Below, one piece after another: positions 10,426 to 19,979 of a stretch of 45,729 bases of DNA. The position numbers and the translations under genes are program-made. Each line of letters starts with the position of its first letter. Position 1 is the stretch's first letter. The notes beneath the pieces are model-generated. The model saw only the letters and a list, made by a program, of their open reading frames with translations. It made no database searches and was not told the origin of the DNA. Source of the stretch: Acidobacteriota bacterium (GTDB taxonomy: Bacteria; Acidobacteriota; UBA6911); contig JAFGAO010000128.1 in NCBI GenBank assembly GCA_016933615.1, positions 1 through 45,729 of the forward strand. The letters are read 5' to 3'.

Positions 10426-11385
10426 ATGCCTATGGCGGAATCCGTGGAACAGGAACCGAAAATACTCGAACTGCAACAGGCCGTGGAAACGGTCGTTCGC
10501 GGGAAACCCCAGGCGGTCAAGCTTTCACTGGTCTGCCTGCTCGCGGAAGGGCATCTGCTGATCGAGGACGTTCCCGGCGTCGGAAAAACGACCCTGGCCC
10601 AGGCAATCGCCGGGGTACTGAACTGTTCCTTCCGCAGAATCCAGTTTACGAGCGATCTGCTCCCCTCCGACATTTTGGGAGTCTCCGTTTTCAACCAGAC
10701 GCGCCAGTCTTTCGATTTCCGCAAAGGGCCGATCTTCCATAATATCGTCCTCGCCGACGAGTTGAACCGCACGACTCCGAAAACCCAGAGTGCGCTCCTG
10801 GAGGCCATGAGCGAAGGCAATGTCAGCGTAGACAACTGCACCCACGCGCTGCCACGGCCTTTCATGGTTATCGCCACGCAGAATCCCGTCGAGCACCACG
10901 GAACCTACCCGCTGCCGGAATCGCAGCTGGACCGCTTCCTTTTGCGCATCAAAATGGGCTACCCGGAAAATGACGCCGAAAAGGACATTCTGCGCAATCA
11001 GAGCCGGTCCCGGGGGCTGGATCGGCTGGGGCCCGTTATGCAGGCGGATGAAATTCTCCGGGCGCAATCCCTTGTGGACCGGGTCCGGGTCGAGGATTCC
11101 CTGCTCGACTACATTATGACCATCGTGGATGCCACGCGCCGATCGGAATTCCTGCAGGTCGGCGTCAGCCCCCGTGGAGCGCTCGCCCTTCGGCGGGCGG
11201 CGCAGGCGCTCGCCTGTTATGAATGCCGTGATTTCTGCATCCCGGACGACATAAAACAACTCGTCCTTCCCGTTCTGGCTCACCGGGTCATCGTAAGCTC
11301 CAAATATGTTTCTCCCTATAAACAGAGCCAGGAAGCCGAGGATATTCTCGCCGAGATGCTGAAAAACATTGCAGTGCCTCTTTAG
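10426..11385 (+). CDS. MoxR family AAA+ ATPase
   Basis: GHLLIEDVPGVGKTTLAQAIA, FTSDLLPSDILG, NRTTPKTQSALLEAMSEGNV. Confidence 0.95.
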   Translation: MPMAESVEQEPKILELQQAVETVVRGKPQAVKLSLVCLLAEGHLLIEDVPGVGKTTLAQAIAGVLNCSFRRIQFTSDLLPSDILGVSVFNQTRQSFDFRKGPIFHNIVLADELNRTTPKTQSALLEAMSEGNVSVDNCTHALPRPFMVIATQNPVEHHGTYPLPESQLDRFLLRIKMGYPENDAEKDILRNQSRSRGLDRLGPVMQADEILRAQSLVDRVRVEDSLLDYIMTIVDATRRSEFLQVGVSPRGALALRRAAQALACYECRDFCIPDDIKQLVLPVLAHRVIVSSKYVSPYKQSQEAEDILAEMLKNIAVPL

Positions 11386-11525
11386 GCTCGCGCCGGAATG
11401 GAAACTTATTTTTGCGCGAATCCTCAGCATCGCATGCGGCAAAGCAGGACCGCCGTTTGAGTCCCGGTTCTTTTATGGAAAGAGTAACGCCAAAAACAGA
11501 CCCATAAACAGCGGTCTCAATCCCC

Positions 11526-12746
11526 ATGAATGCAAAATCTCCCTACCGGCTTTTTCCCCTCTCTTTCGCCGTTACGCGCGCGGGGGGGCTGTACCTCCTT
11601 ACAATTGTGCTTTTATCGCTCGCGTCGGTGCATTCGTCCAACAACCTGATCTTTATCATTCTTGCAACCATGATCGCGGCTTTTTTGGTTTCCAGCATCA
11701 TCGCCCGAAACAGCCTGAAGCATGTTTTGCTGTCGGTCCTGGTTCCGGAGCGGGTTTTTGAAGGAGATAAAGTCCCGGTCAAGGTAACCGTAAAAAACAC
11801 AAAACGCATCTTCCCCTCTTTTTCCATCGGCATTGAAGATTCCCCCGGGAAACCGGCGCAGGCCGCTTTCGCCTTTTTTGGAAGAATTGCCGGGACGCGG
11901 CCGGGGAGCCGCGGCGGCGATGCTGCGGCTAGCGCCGGATTGCACCCGATCGCGTATTTCCCGTTTCTGGGCCCGGGAGAAACCCATTCGGAGATAACCG
12001 TCCAGCATTTCCCGCTTCGGGGACAGTTCCGGTTTGAGGAGTTGCGGATTTCCACCCGCTTCCCCTTCGGGCTCTTCCGGCACAGCGACCGTACCGGAGT
12101 CCGGGGTGAGGTCCTCGTGTACCCTTCCGTAAAAGATATTTCCGCATACTTCCACCGTCTCCCCTTTCTTCCCGGGCTGCTCGAAGGCATGCAGAAAGGC
12201 CAGGGAGAAAACCTTTTCTCAATACGCCGGTATATTGAGGGAGAGAACACCCGCATCATCGACTGGAAAGCGACCGCCAAAACCAACGAGCTGATGGCGC
12301 GGGAATTTTCCCGTGAGGAAGAATGCAAGTTCTGCCTGATCCTGGATACGAGAACCGGCAAGCACGCGGAAGGCAGCCGCCGGGAGGAGTTCGAAAAGGC
12401 CGTTTCCTTCGCCGCGAGTATCGCGCTGCACTTTTTGGACCGGGGAGCCGAAGTGGAATTACTGACGCCCTTTTCCCACATGCCCCGCGGAACGGGCGCA
12501 AACCATCTGGACCACATACTCAGGTTTTTGGCTACTGTACAACACAGCAGGTCCGGTTCCGGGGCAAAGGCGGATGCTTCTCCTTGGTATATGCGGGAGT
12601 TTCCGGGGATCGAGGACGGCCGTGCGCTGAGACAGGTCTTTTCCGACAAGGTGTTCAAAATAATTCTGGCCCCGGATGAAATGAAGGAGGCCTACCCGCC
12701 GTCGGTCCGGCGTTCATCCCATTGGATCCGTTTCGAAGAGCTATGA
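11526..12746 (+). CDS. DUF58 domain-containing protein
   Basis: N-terminal TM segments and RRYIEGENTRIIDWKATAKTNELMAREFSREEE; follows moxR. Confidence 0.92.
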   Translation: MNAKSPYRLFPLSFAVTRAGGLYLLTIVLLSLASVHSSNNLIFIILATMIAAFLVSSIIARNSLKHVLLSVLVPERVFEGDKVPVKVTVKNTKRIFPSFSIGIEDSPGKPAQAAFAFFGRIAGTRPGSRGGDAAASAGLHPIAYFPFLGPGETHSEITVQHFPLRGQFRFEELRISTRFPFGLFRHSDRTGVRGEVLVYPSVKDISAYFHRLPFLPGLLEGMQKGQGENLFSIRRYIEGENTRIIDWKATAKTNELMAREFSREEECKFCLILDTRTGKHAEGSRREEFEKAVSFAASIALHFLDRGAEVELLTPFSHMPRGTGANHLDHILRFLATVQHSRSGSGAKADASPWYMREFPGIEDGRALRQVFSDKVFKIILAPDEMKEAYPPSVRRSSHWIRFEEL

Positions 12747-14902
12747 CTTTCGAAAAGAACTTTAAGGCATCTTCCTATTGCATGACAGGTGCCGGCTTCG
12801 CGGCCGTCGCCACAACCGGCAGGCTGCATTGGCTGCCCATGCTGGTATTTGCAGGCGCCTTCATCGCAGGCTGTCTTATCAACACCTCCCGGCTGCAGGA
12901 AAAGATTCCCAAACGGCTCCTGAACGGCATCGGCATTTTGTATTTCCTGCTTTTCACGTTGGACCTTTTCCTGCTCTCCAGCCCCTTCATCATTGCCGCC
13001 ATCCACCTGATTCTGGCCGCGTCGGTTGTCAAAATTCTCACTTCGTCGAAAAACCGGGATTATTTCTATCTCTACCTGATAAGTTTTACCCTCCTGCTGG
13101 CCGCCTCCTCATTGAAGGTCGACCTGATATTCGGAGTCTGCCTGCTGATTTTTATCTTCTCCGCGGTCCATACCTTCATTCTGTTTGAAATGCGATGCAG
13201 CGGCAGGGCCATACAGAAGAGAATCCGGGTGCATCCGTTTGCGGCAACCAATCCCGGCAAGGAATCCGGCCCGGAGCTCTTTTCTCCATTCCCCGTCGGG
13301 CTCCTTTCCGTCATCTCCTTCGGAATAACCTGTTTGATCCTTCTGGTTGCCCTGCCCCTGTTTCTCCTCTTACCCCGCTCCGGGTCCGGCTACAGCCGGC
13401 AACCTTCGGGGGAAACCCGATTCGTCAGCGGTTTTTCCGAAACCGTGGAACTGGGCCGCGCCGGAAGCATCCAGCAATCCGATAAAGTGGTGATGAGGGT
13501 GCGGACGCTCCACCCCCCTTCGCAGCTGCCCGGGGACCTGAAATGGAGGGGACTGGCGTTCGACAATTACGACGGCCGCGCCTGGAGACGCAGCGATCCC
13601 GTGCGCTATCCCGTCCCCACACAGGGAAGGTATTTCAAACTGCAGGACACCGCCCGCGGAACCGACTGGCTGCACCAGTCCTTCTTTGTCGAGTCCCTGT
13701 CCGCCGATGTCGTTTTTGCCTCACGAAACGCCCTGGCCGTCTCAAGGGACGCGGGAACCCTTTTGCGGGATTCTTCCGAAAACCTTTATGCAGGTTCGCG
13801 TAAACAGACAAAGCTGAGATACGATGTCATTTCCGACCGGACCCGCCCGAACGCGGAATTCGCTCCCGATACGGGACTCATCCCGGTCGACATTCTTGAT
13901 ACCTGCCTCCAGTTACCGCCCCTGGACGGCAGGATAGCGGAACTCACCGGCCAGGTGACCGCCATGGCCGGGAACAATTATGAAAAGGCCGTGGCCCTGG
14001 AACGATACCTCGGCACCCGCTACCTCTACAGCCTCGAACTTAAAGCAACCCCGGGATCGGAGGATCCGCTTTCGGTGTTCCTTTTTGAAACCCGCCGGGG
14101 GCATTGTGAATACTTTGCGACCGCGATGGCGGTCATGCTTCGCTACGCAGGTATCCCGTCGCGTCTCGTAAACGGATTCCGCATCGGAGAATACAATCCG
14201 ATCGGCGACAGCTGGACCGTGCGCCAGTACCATGCCCACAGCTGGGTCGAAGCCTACTTCCCTTCACAGGGCTGGATGGAATTCGATCCCACGCCGGCGC
14301 AACGGCAACCCCCCAGGGCGGGGTTTGCCAAATTCTGGATCGACATGGCCGGCGCCGTCGATCTCTGGTGGTGGGAACGAGTCTTGAACTACGACTATTC
14401 CCGTCAATACAATGTTGTCGCATCCATTCATTCTTTTTCCGCGGATGCTGTGGACTGCATCCGCAGCATGGCGGCGGGCATTTACGACAGCAGCCGCAAA
14501 GGACTGCTTGGGGTCGTATCCCCGGAAGAGGGTTTCGCGCCGTGGAAGGCTGGGATTGTGGCCGCCGCGATTCTATTGTGGGCGGCCCTGCGGATACGGC
14601 CCCTCCGCAGGGGCCTGCTGAAACATGTGCGGCCCGTCCTTTACCGGAACCGGCCGCGGCTTTACGCGGCGAGCTTCTACACGGAAGCGCTGGAGCTGCT
14701 CTCGAAATACGGGATAGTGCGCTTCCCCGCTCAAACTCCGATGGAATTCGCCCTGGGCCTTGCCTGCCACCCGGCTGGGTCAGCTCTGGTCGAACTGACC
14801 CGCCTGTACTACCGTATCCGCTTCGGCCCGCCGGAAATGCTTCCGCAAAACCAGGAAGCGGAACAGCTGCTCCAATCCATCCGCAGGTCTCTGTCGGGCT
14901 AG
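12743..14902 (+). CDS. TgpA-like transmembrane transglutaminase (DUF3488 + transglutaminase-like)
   Basis: Multiple N-terminal TM helices; RRGHCEYFATAMAVMLRYAGIPSRLVNGF ... HAHSWVEAYFPSQGWMEFDPTP. Start assigned to the ATGA overlap with the DUF58 stop. Confidence 0.92.
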   Translation: MTFEKNFKASSYCMTGAGFAAVATTGRLHWLPMLVFAGAFIAGCLINTSRLQEKIPKRLLNGIGILYFLLFTLDLFLLSSPFIIAAIHLILAASVVKILTSSKNRDYFYLYLISFTLLLAASSLKVDLIFGVCLLIFIFSAVHTFILFEMRCSGRAIQKRIRVHPFAATNPGKESGPELFSPFPVGLLSVISFGITCLILLVALPLFLLLPRSGSGYSRQPSGETRFVSGFSETVELGRAGSIQQSDKVVMRVRTLHPPSQLPGDLKWRGLAFDNYDGRAWRRSDPVRYPVPTQGRYFKLQDTARGTDWLHQSFFVESLSADVVFASRNALAVSRDAGTLLRDSSENLYAGSRKQTKLRYDVISDRTRPNAEFAPDTGLIPVDILDTCLQLPPLDGRIAELTGQVTAMAGNNYEKAVALERYLGTRYLYSLELKATPGSEDPLSVFLFETRRGHCEYFATAMAVMLRYAGIPSRLVNGFRIGEYNPIGDSWTVRQYHAHSWVEAYFPSQGWMEFDPTPAQRQPPRAGFAKFWIDMAGAVDLWWWERVLNYDYSRQYNVVASIHSFSADAVDCIRSMAAGIYDSSRKGLLGVVSPEEGFAPWKAGIVAAAILLWAALRIRPLRRGLLKHVRPVLYRNRPRLYAASFYTEALELLSKYGIVRFPAQTPMEFALGLACHPAGSALVELTRLYYRIRFGPPEMLPQNQEAEQLLQSIRRSLSG

Positions 14903-14974
14903 AAAGTCAGTTTTTATCCTCTTGATAGAACGTCTCCGGGTATTTACCATTCAATCTTTGAAAGGGGTGTTTCT

Positions 14975-16318
14975 TTGGCCAAGATCGGATTCATCAGCCT
15001 GGGGTGTCCCAAGAACCTTGTGGACAGCGAGGTCATGGTCGGCCTTCTGCAGAAAAAGGGCCATACGATCACGGCCGATCCCGCTGAAGCGGAAATCCTG
15101 GTCGTCAATACCTGCAGTTTCATCGAAGCTTCCAGGATGGAATCCATCGAGACAATCCTCGAAGCCGCCCGGCTGAAGAATTCAGGCGCATGCAGGAAAC
15201 TCGTCGTTGCGGGATGCCTGGCGGAACGCTACCCGAAGCAAATCCTCGAGAATCTCAAGGAGGTGGACGCCCTGGTAGGCGTCAATCAAATCGAGGACAT
15301 CGTCCGTGTGGTGTCCGATGAGCCTGTGAACCTTCCGGATTCTTACGGGCGCAGCGACGCGGACCTCTATCTGTATGACCACACGACTCCGCGCGCCCTG
15401 ATCGGGCCGCGCCACTCGGCCTACGTCAAAATTTCCGAGGGGTGCGACCACGCCTGCGCCTTCTGCGTCATCCCGAAAATCAGGGGCCGCTACCGGAGCC
15501 GCAGCATCCCTTCCCTGGTGAAGGAGGCCACACGCCTCGCGTCGCGGGGAGTGAAGGAAATCATCCTGATCTCGCAGGACACGACAAGCTACGGCTTGGA
15601 CTTCGGCATGCAGGACGGGCTGGCTTCCCTGCTGGAAGCGCTCGCGGGAATCAGACCCCTCCGCTGGATCCGGGTCTTGTACGCTTATCCGAGCCTTTTC
15701 AGCGACCGGCTTATCGGGGCCATGAACTCCAGCGAAAAAATCTGCAGATACGTCGATATGCCGCTGCAGCACGCCAGCGCCCGTGTGCTGAAAGCCATGA
15801 AGCGCGGCGGCACCCGCAAAAGCCTCAGCCGCCTCGTAGGCCATATTCGGAAAAAGATTCCCGGGGTTGCCTTCCGGACGGCCATGATTGTCGGTTTCCC
15901 GGGAGAAACGAAGGCGGACTTCCTTGAATTGAAGGATTTCTGCAGAGAAATGGAATTTGACCGCCTTGGAGTCTTCACATATTCGGACGAAGAGGATACG
16001 ATAGCCGGTGCCCTGTATCCCAAAATACCGGGCCGGACGGCCGAGTACCGGCGCCGGGTGCTGATGCAGCAGCAGAAGCGGATTTCGGCGCGGAAAAACC
16101 GCGCCCTGATCGGGCAGAAACTGCCGGTGCTGGTGCAAGGGCCGGCGCGGGAAAGCGATCTGCTGCTCGAGGGGAGGCTGCAGTCGCAGGCCCCTGAAAT
16201 AGACGGAATCTGCCTGATCAACGATTCTGAAATTGACGACGTGAAAAGCGGCCGTCTCTATACCGTCGAAATTACCCGGGCGTTCGATCACGATCTCCTG
16301 GGCAGAATTGTGAGATAA
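14975..16318 (+). CDS. rimO: Ribosomal protein S12 methylthiotransferase
   Basis: IGFISLGCPKNLVDSEVMVG, ISEGCDHACAFCVIPKIRGRYRSR, MPLQHASARVLKAMKR. TTG start. Confidence 0.97.
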   Translation: MAKIGFISLGCPKNLVDSEVMVGLLQKKGHTITADPAEAEILVVNTCSFIEASRMESIETILEAARLKNSGACRKLVVAGCLAERYPKQILENLKEVDALVGVNQIEDIVRVVSDEPVNLPDSYGRSDADLYLYDHTTPRALIGPRHSAYVKISEGCDHACAFCVIPKIRGRYRSRSIPSLVKEATRLASRGVKEIILISQDTTSYGLDFGMQDGLASLLEALAGIRPLRWIRVLYAYPSLFSDRLIGAMNSSEKICRYVDMPLQHASARVLKAMKRGGTRKSLSRLVGHIRKKIPGVAFRTAMIVGFPGETKADFLELKDFCREMEFDRLGVFTYSDEEDTIAGALYPKIPGRTAEYRRRVLMQQQKRISARKNRALIGQKLPVLVQGPARESDLLLEGRLQSQAPEIDGICLINDSEIDDVKSGRLYTVEITRAFDHDLLGRIVR

Positions 16319-16367
16319 AACCGTCCGACCCGGACCGATGCGGCTTCCACTGTCAAGGTGCCCGTTC

Positions 16368-16550
16368 ATGAAATGCCCGCTTTGCGGTAAAGAGGTTAAG
16401 GATTTGAAACAGCCGTGCAGGCCTTTCTGCAGCGAACGCTGCAAGCTCATCGACCTGGGGAATTGGATTTCCGGGGAATATCGTGTTCCCCTCCCGGAAA
16501 CCAATGAAAAAGACGGGGAGAATGCAACCGAAGATCCGGGGGAAGAATGA
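16368..16550 (+). CDS. yacG: DNA gyrase inhibitor YacG (zinc-binding)
   Basis: MKCPLCGKEV...PFCSERCKLIDLGNWISGEYRVP. Confidence 0.93.
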   Translation: MKCPLCGKEVKDLKQPCRPFCSERCKLIDLGNWISGEYRVPLPETNEKDGENATEDPGEE

Positions 16551-17008
16551 AACTCCAGATATCCCGAACAATCGCCAGCCTGCTGTACCTGGGCTTTGTG
16601 CCCGGAATGCCGGGAACCTACAGTTCCATCATCACCGCCCTCGTCTTCTATTGGATTCATTCCTCAAGCGGCCGTATATCGTCGGAAATTCATCTTGCTT
16701 CCGTAGGCCTGATCACGCTGGCCGGCATTTTCGCTTCCGCCGAGATCAGCCGCAGAACCGGCAATGAAGATCCGTCCTACATCGTCATCGACGAAGCCGC
16801 GGGGCAGCTGCTCACCTTCCTGCTGGTTCCGGTCAGTGCATGGAATGTATTCCTCGGTATCCTGGCGTTTAGGACCTTCGACATCTGGAAACCCTACCCC
16901 ATCCGGAAACTGGAACGGCTGGGAAAAGGAGTGGGGGTTATGGCAGACGACCTCCTGGCCGGGATATATGCAAATGTCGCACTGCAGATTATTAATCTTT
17001 TACTTTAA
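16547..17008 (+). CDS. pgpA: Phosphatidylglycerophosphatase A
   Basis: GFVPGMPGTYSSI, DEAAGQLLTF, FRTFDIWKPYPIRKLERLGKGVGVMADDLLAGIYA; ATGA overlap with yacG. Confidence 0.95.
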   Translation: MKLQISRTIASLLYLGFVPGMPGTYSSIITALVFYWIHSSSGRISSEIHLASVGLITLAGIFASAEISRRTGNEDPSYIVIDEAAGQLLTFLLVPVSAWNVFLGILAFRTFDIWKPYPIRKLERLGKGVGVMADDLLAGIYANVALQIINLLL

Positions 17009-17064
17009 CTCTTTACTATAAATATTTATTTTTAATATAGTTTTTAAAAAATATAGAGGTATCT

Positions 17065-18306
17065 ATGAAAGCCGAGATCATCGCTGTCGGCTCGGAACTG
17101 CTGACACCGGACAGCAGCGACACCAACTCGCTTTATTTGACGCAAAAATTAAATGAAGCCGGCTGTGATGTGCAGCTGAAGACCATCGTCGGGGATGTTC
17201 GGGAAGACATCGAGGAGATTCTGCGGCAGGCTCTGCGGCGTTCCGACCTGATCCTGTTCAGCGGCGGGCTGGGGCCGACCATGGACGATCTGACGCGCTC
17301 GGCCGTAGCCGGCGCCCTTGACCGCCCGCTCATAAAGGATCCCGGGTTATTGGAAGAGTTGCGCCGGAAATTCGCTTCACGCGGCTTCATAATGTCCCCG
17401 AACAACGAACGCCAGGCGGAAGTCATCCTTGGGGCCGACATTCTGGAAAACCGAATGGGAACCGCGCCAGGCATGTGGATTGAGGAGAAAGACCGGATCG
17501 TTATCCTGCTGCCCGGCCCTCCCAGGGAGCTTCAATCCGTTTTCGAAAACCACGCCCTCCCCCGCATCCTCAAAAAGAGCGGTGAAACCAGGCTTGAAAC
17601 CAGATCCTTTTTTATCACCGGCATGACCGAGTCGGAACTGGATGCGCAACTTGCGCCGATCTATACGGCCTATCCCCGGGTGAGGACCACAATTCTGGCG
17701 GGCACCAGGCATATTTCCGTGCGCCTCTATTGCTGGACGCAGCAGGGTTCCGGCCGCAGGGATCTTGACGAACTCGCCTCCAGGTTTCAGGAGAAAATAG
17801 GACCGGCGATTTTTTCAACGCAGGATGAACCGATGGAGGAAGTGGTCGGCCGGATGCTGCGGGAATCGCGCAATACGCTTGCGATTGCGGAATCCTGCAC
17901 CGCCGGGATGCTCGGGATGCATGTGACCCGCGTGCCGGGGAGCTCCGATTATTTCATGGGCGGCATTGAATGCTACAGCGACGCGGCAAAGATTGATCTG
18001 TGCGGCGTGCCTCCCGGTTTGATCCGCCAACACGGGGCGGTCAGCGCGCAAGTCGCGGAAGCGCTGGCTGCAGGCGTCCGGGAGAAGCTGCGCGCATCGA
18101 TAGGCCTGTCCATTACAGGGATAGCCGGACCCGGCGGAGGCTCCCCGGAAAAACCGGTCGGGCTTGTTTACATCGGCCTGGCCGACGGATCCGGCACCCT
18201 GAACCGTCATCGAATCATGCCTGGAGACCGGGAATCCGTTCGGGAGCGCTCCACCTATCTCGCTCTTTCCTGGCTCCGCCGGTTTTTGATGAAAAACATG
18301 GGATAG
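17065..18306 (+). CDS. cinA: CinA family competence/damage-inducible protein (NMN deamidase-type)
   Basis: KAEIIAVGSELLTPDSSDTNSLYLTQKLNEAG, FSGGLGPTMDDLT; C-terminal AIAESCTAGML, SITGIAGPGGGSPEKPVGLVYIGL. Confidence 0.95.
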   Translation: MKAEIIAVGSELLTPDSSDTNSLYLTQKLNEAGCDVQLKTIVGDVREDIEEILRQALRRSDLILFSGGLGPTMDDLTRSAVAGALDRPLIKDPGLLEELRRKFASRGFIMSPNNERQAEVILGADILENRMGTAPGMWIEEKDRIVILLPGPPRELQSVFENHALPRILKKSGETRLETRSFFITGMTESELDAQLAPIYTAYPRVRTTILAGTRHISVRLYCWTQQGSGRRDLDELASRFQEKIGPAIFSTQDEPMEEVVGRMLRESRNTLAIAESCTAGMLGMHVTRVPGSSDYFMGGIECYSDAAKIDLCGVPPGLIRQHGAVSAQVAEALAAGVREKLRASIGLSITGIAGPGGGSPEKPVGLVYIGLADGSGTLNRHRIMPGDRESVRERSTYLALSWLRRFLMKNMG

Positions 18307-18415
18307 CACGCTCCATTTTCCGTTCAGGATTAAACGCCGAGGGCTCTCCGTATGTAAAAATGAGTGGAGATCCTCAGACTTTGAACCCTGGAACGCGAAC
18401 GCTGAACGGCATACG

Positions 18416-18970
18416 ATGAGAACTTTCATTGCAATCCCGATTCCCGAATCGTGCCTGGAAATTCTTGCGCAAATTCAGAGACAGCTTCAGACATCCGGAG
18501 CTCCAGTGCGGTGGACGAATATTCATTCAATCCACCTTACATTGAAGTTTCTGGGAGAAACCGATCCCGGCCTCATCGCGGAAATGGCGCAATCCCTGGA
18601 AGCGCTCGGCAGGCAAATACGAAAATTCCACCTGCAACTCTCCGGGGTGGGCGCTTTCCCCGAAGAAAAAAATCCGCGCATTGTCTGGTGCGGTATCGGG
18701 GGGGATACGGATGTGCTTACAGAGCTTCAGGAGGGCGTGGAAACCGTCTGCGCCGGTTGCGGATTTCCTCCGGAAGACCGGCCTTTCCGTCCCCATCTGA
18801 CATTGGGAAGAGTCAAGGGAAGAAGAGACCTGAAGCCGCTCATCGACCGCCTGGCGCAGGGATGCACTCTGCAGTGCCGATATACGGCCGACCGTTTCAA
18901 CATCTATAAAAGCGTACTGAAACCGGAAGGCGCCGTATATACTGTCGTGGAAAAGATTGCGCTCTCGTAG
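18416..18970 (+). CDS. thpR: RNA 2',3'-cyclic phosphodiesterase (2'-5' RNA ligase family)
   Basis: Two HxT/S motifs: HLTLKFLGE and RPHLTLGRVK. Confidence 0.93.
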   Translation: MRTFIAIPIPESCLEILAQIQRQLQTSGAPVRWTNIHSIHLTLKFLGETDPGLIAEMAQSLEALGRQIRKFHLQLSGVGAFPEEKNPRIVWCGIGGDTDVLTELQEGVETVCAGCGFPPEDRPFRPHLTLGRVKGRRDLKPLIDRLAQGCTLQCRYTADRFNIYKSVLKPEGAVYTVVEKIALS

Positions 18971-18993
18971 GCTCCGAAGGATAACGCAAAACA

Positions 18994-19599
18994 ATGCAAT
19001 CCGCATATTCAATTCCCGTTATCGCATATTTAATCGGGTCCGTTCCATTCGGATTTCTGCTGATAAAAGCCTTCCAGGGCAAGGATATCCGGTCTTTCGG
19101 CAGCGGCAACATCGGGGCCACCAACGTTTTCCGGAAAAGCCGACTGACAGGCATCCTGACGCTCATTCTCGATGCGGGGAAAGGATACTTGGCCGTGGCT
19201 GCAGCCTCCTGGTTGTCTCCGGACCCGTCATGGCACGCGATAGCCGCAGCTGCGGCTATCGCCGGGCACATATTCCCGCTGTGGCTCAAATTTAAAGGAG
19301 GCAAAGGCGTTGCGACCGGTTGCGGGGCGTTTCTGGCGCTCTGCCCTCCGGCGGTGGGGACAACGCTTGTCCTGTTTGTCCTGGTCCTTGCGCTGACGCG
19401 CTACATTTCGGCCGCTTCCATTGCGGCGACAGCCCTGTTCCCGCTCTGGGCCTTTCTTTACGGGTACCCGGCGCCGGTTCTTTTCTGGGGAGGCGCCGGG
19501 GCGTTGCTGATTGTAGCCAGGCATTATCAGAACATCCGGCGGCTCCTATCCGGGACGGAAAGCAAGTTCAGGACGGGTTCGCGTTCGGAACAATCCTAG
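18994..19599 (+). CDS. plsY: Glycerol-3-phosphate acyltransferase
   Basis: YLIGSVPFGFLLIKAFQGKDIRSFGSGNIGATNVFR, HIFPLWLKFKGGKGVATGCGAFLAL. Confidence 0.96.
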   Translation: MQSAYSIPVIAYLIGSVPFGFLLIKAFQGKDIRSFGSGNIGATNVFRKSRLTGILTLILDAGKGYLAVAAASWLSPDPSWHAIAAAAAIAGHIFPLWLKFKGGKGVATGCGAFLALCPPAVGTTLVLFVLVLALTRYISAASIAATALFPLWAFLYGYPAPVLFWGGAGALLIVARHYQNIRRLLSGTESKFRTGSRSEQS

Positions 19600-19646
19600 A
19601 GTTGCTTCAAACCGGATTTGCAATCCGGCATTGGATGGGAAAAAAT

Positions 19647-19823
19647 ATGACAATCGACAAGGAACTTCTCGAAATTCTCGCCTGTCCCCTCTGCAAGGAA
19701 GAGGTTCAGCCGACTCCCGACGGCAACGGCCTGAAATGCATCCGATGCGGCCGTGTATACCCCATTCGCGACGGCATACCCGTCATGCTGGTCGAAGAAG
19801 CGACCATTGAGGAAGGTGAATAA
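19647..19823 (+). CDS. Trm112 family protein
   Basis: LLEILACPLCKEEV...LKCIRCGRVYPIRDGIPVMLVEEA. Start may instead be 19635. Confidence 0.93.
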   Translation: MTIDKELLEILACPLCKEEVQPTPDGNGLKCIRCGRVYPIRDGIPVMLVEEATIEEGE

Positions 19824-19850
19824 CCAGCAGGGTTGAGATGAATGAAGCGG

Positions 19851-19979
19851 GGGCGAACACAAGGTTCGCCCTACAAAACAAATTTCTGTCCCATTGATTC
19901 ATGGGCGAACACAAGGTTCGCCCTACAAAGCAAATTTCTGTCCCATTGATTCATGGGCGAACACAAGGTTCGCCCCTAC
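19851..19979. repeat. Tandem palindromic repeat, 52-bp period (two units plus third palindrome)
   Basis: gggcgaacacaaggttcgccc begins at 19851, 19903 and 19955; spacer tacaaaRcaaatttctgtcccattgattcat is nearly identical. Confidence 0.92.

Noticed and set aside
10426-14902. moxR-DUF58-transglutaminase operon as a novel system
   Set aside because: This is a common conserved bacterial gene arrangement, not unusual by itself.
15182-16660. 492-aa ORF (-)
   Set aside because: Antisense to rimO and yacG, which have unambiguous family motifs.
19612-19628. Perfect hairpin CCGGATT-TGC-AATCCGG between plsY and the Trm112 gene
   Set aside because: Short 7-bp stem with no T-run, inside a short intergenic gap of co-directional genes; insufficient support for a terminator or regulator.
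19851-19979. Possible CRISPR array (repeats with regular 52-bp period)
   Set aside because: Only three repeats, the spacers are near-identical instead of unique, and there are no cas genes; better explained as tandem amplification of a palindromic repeat.
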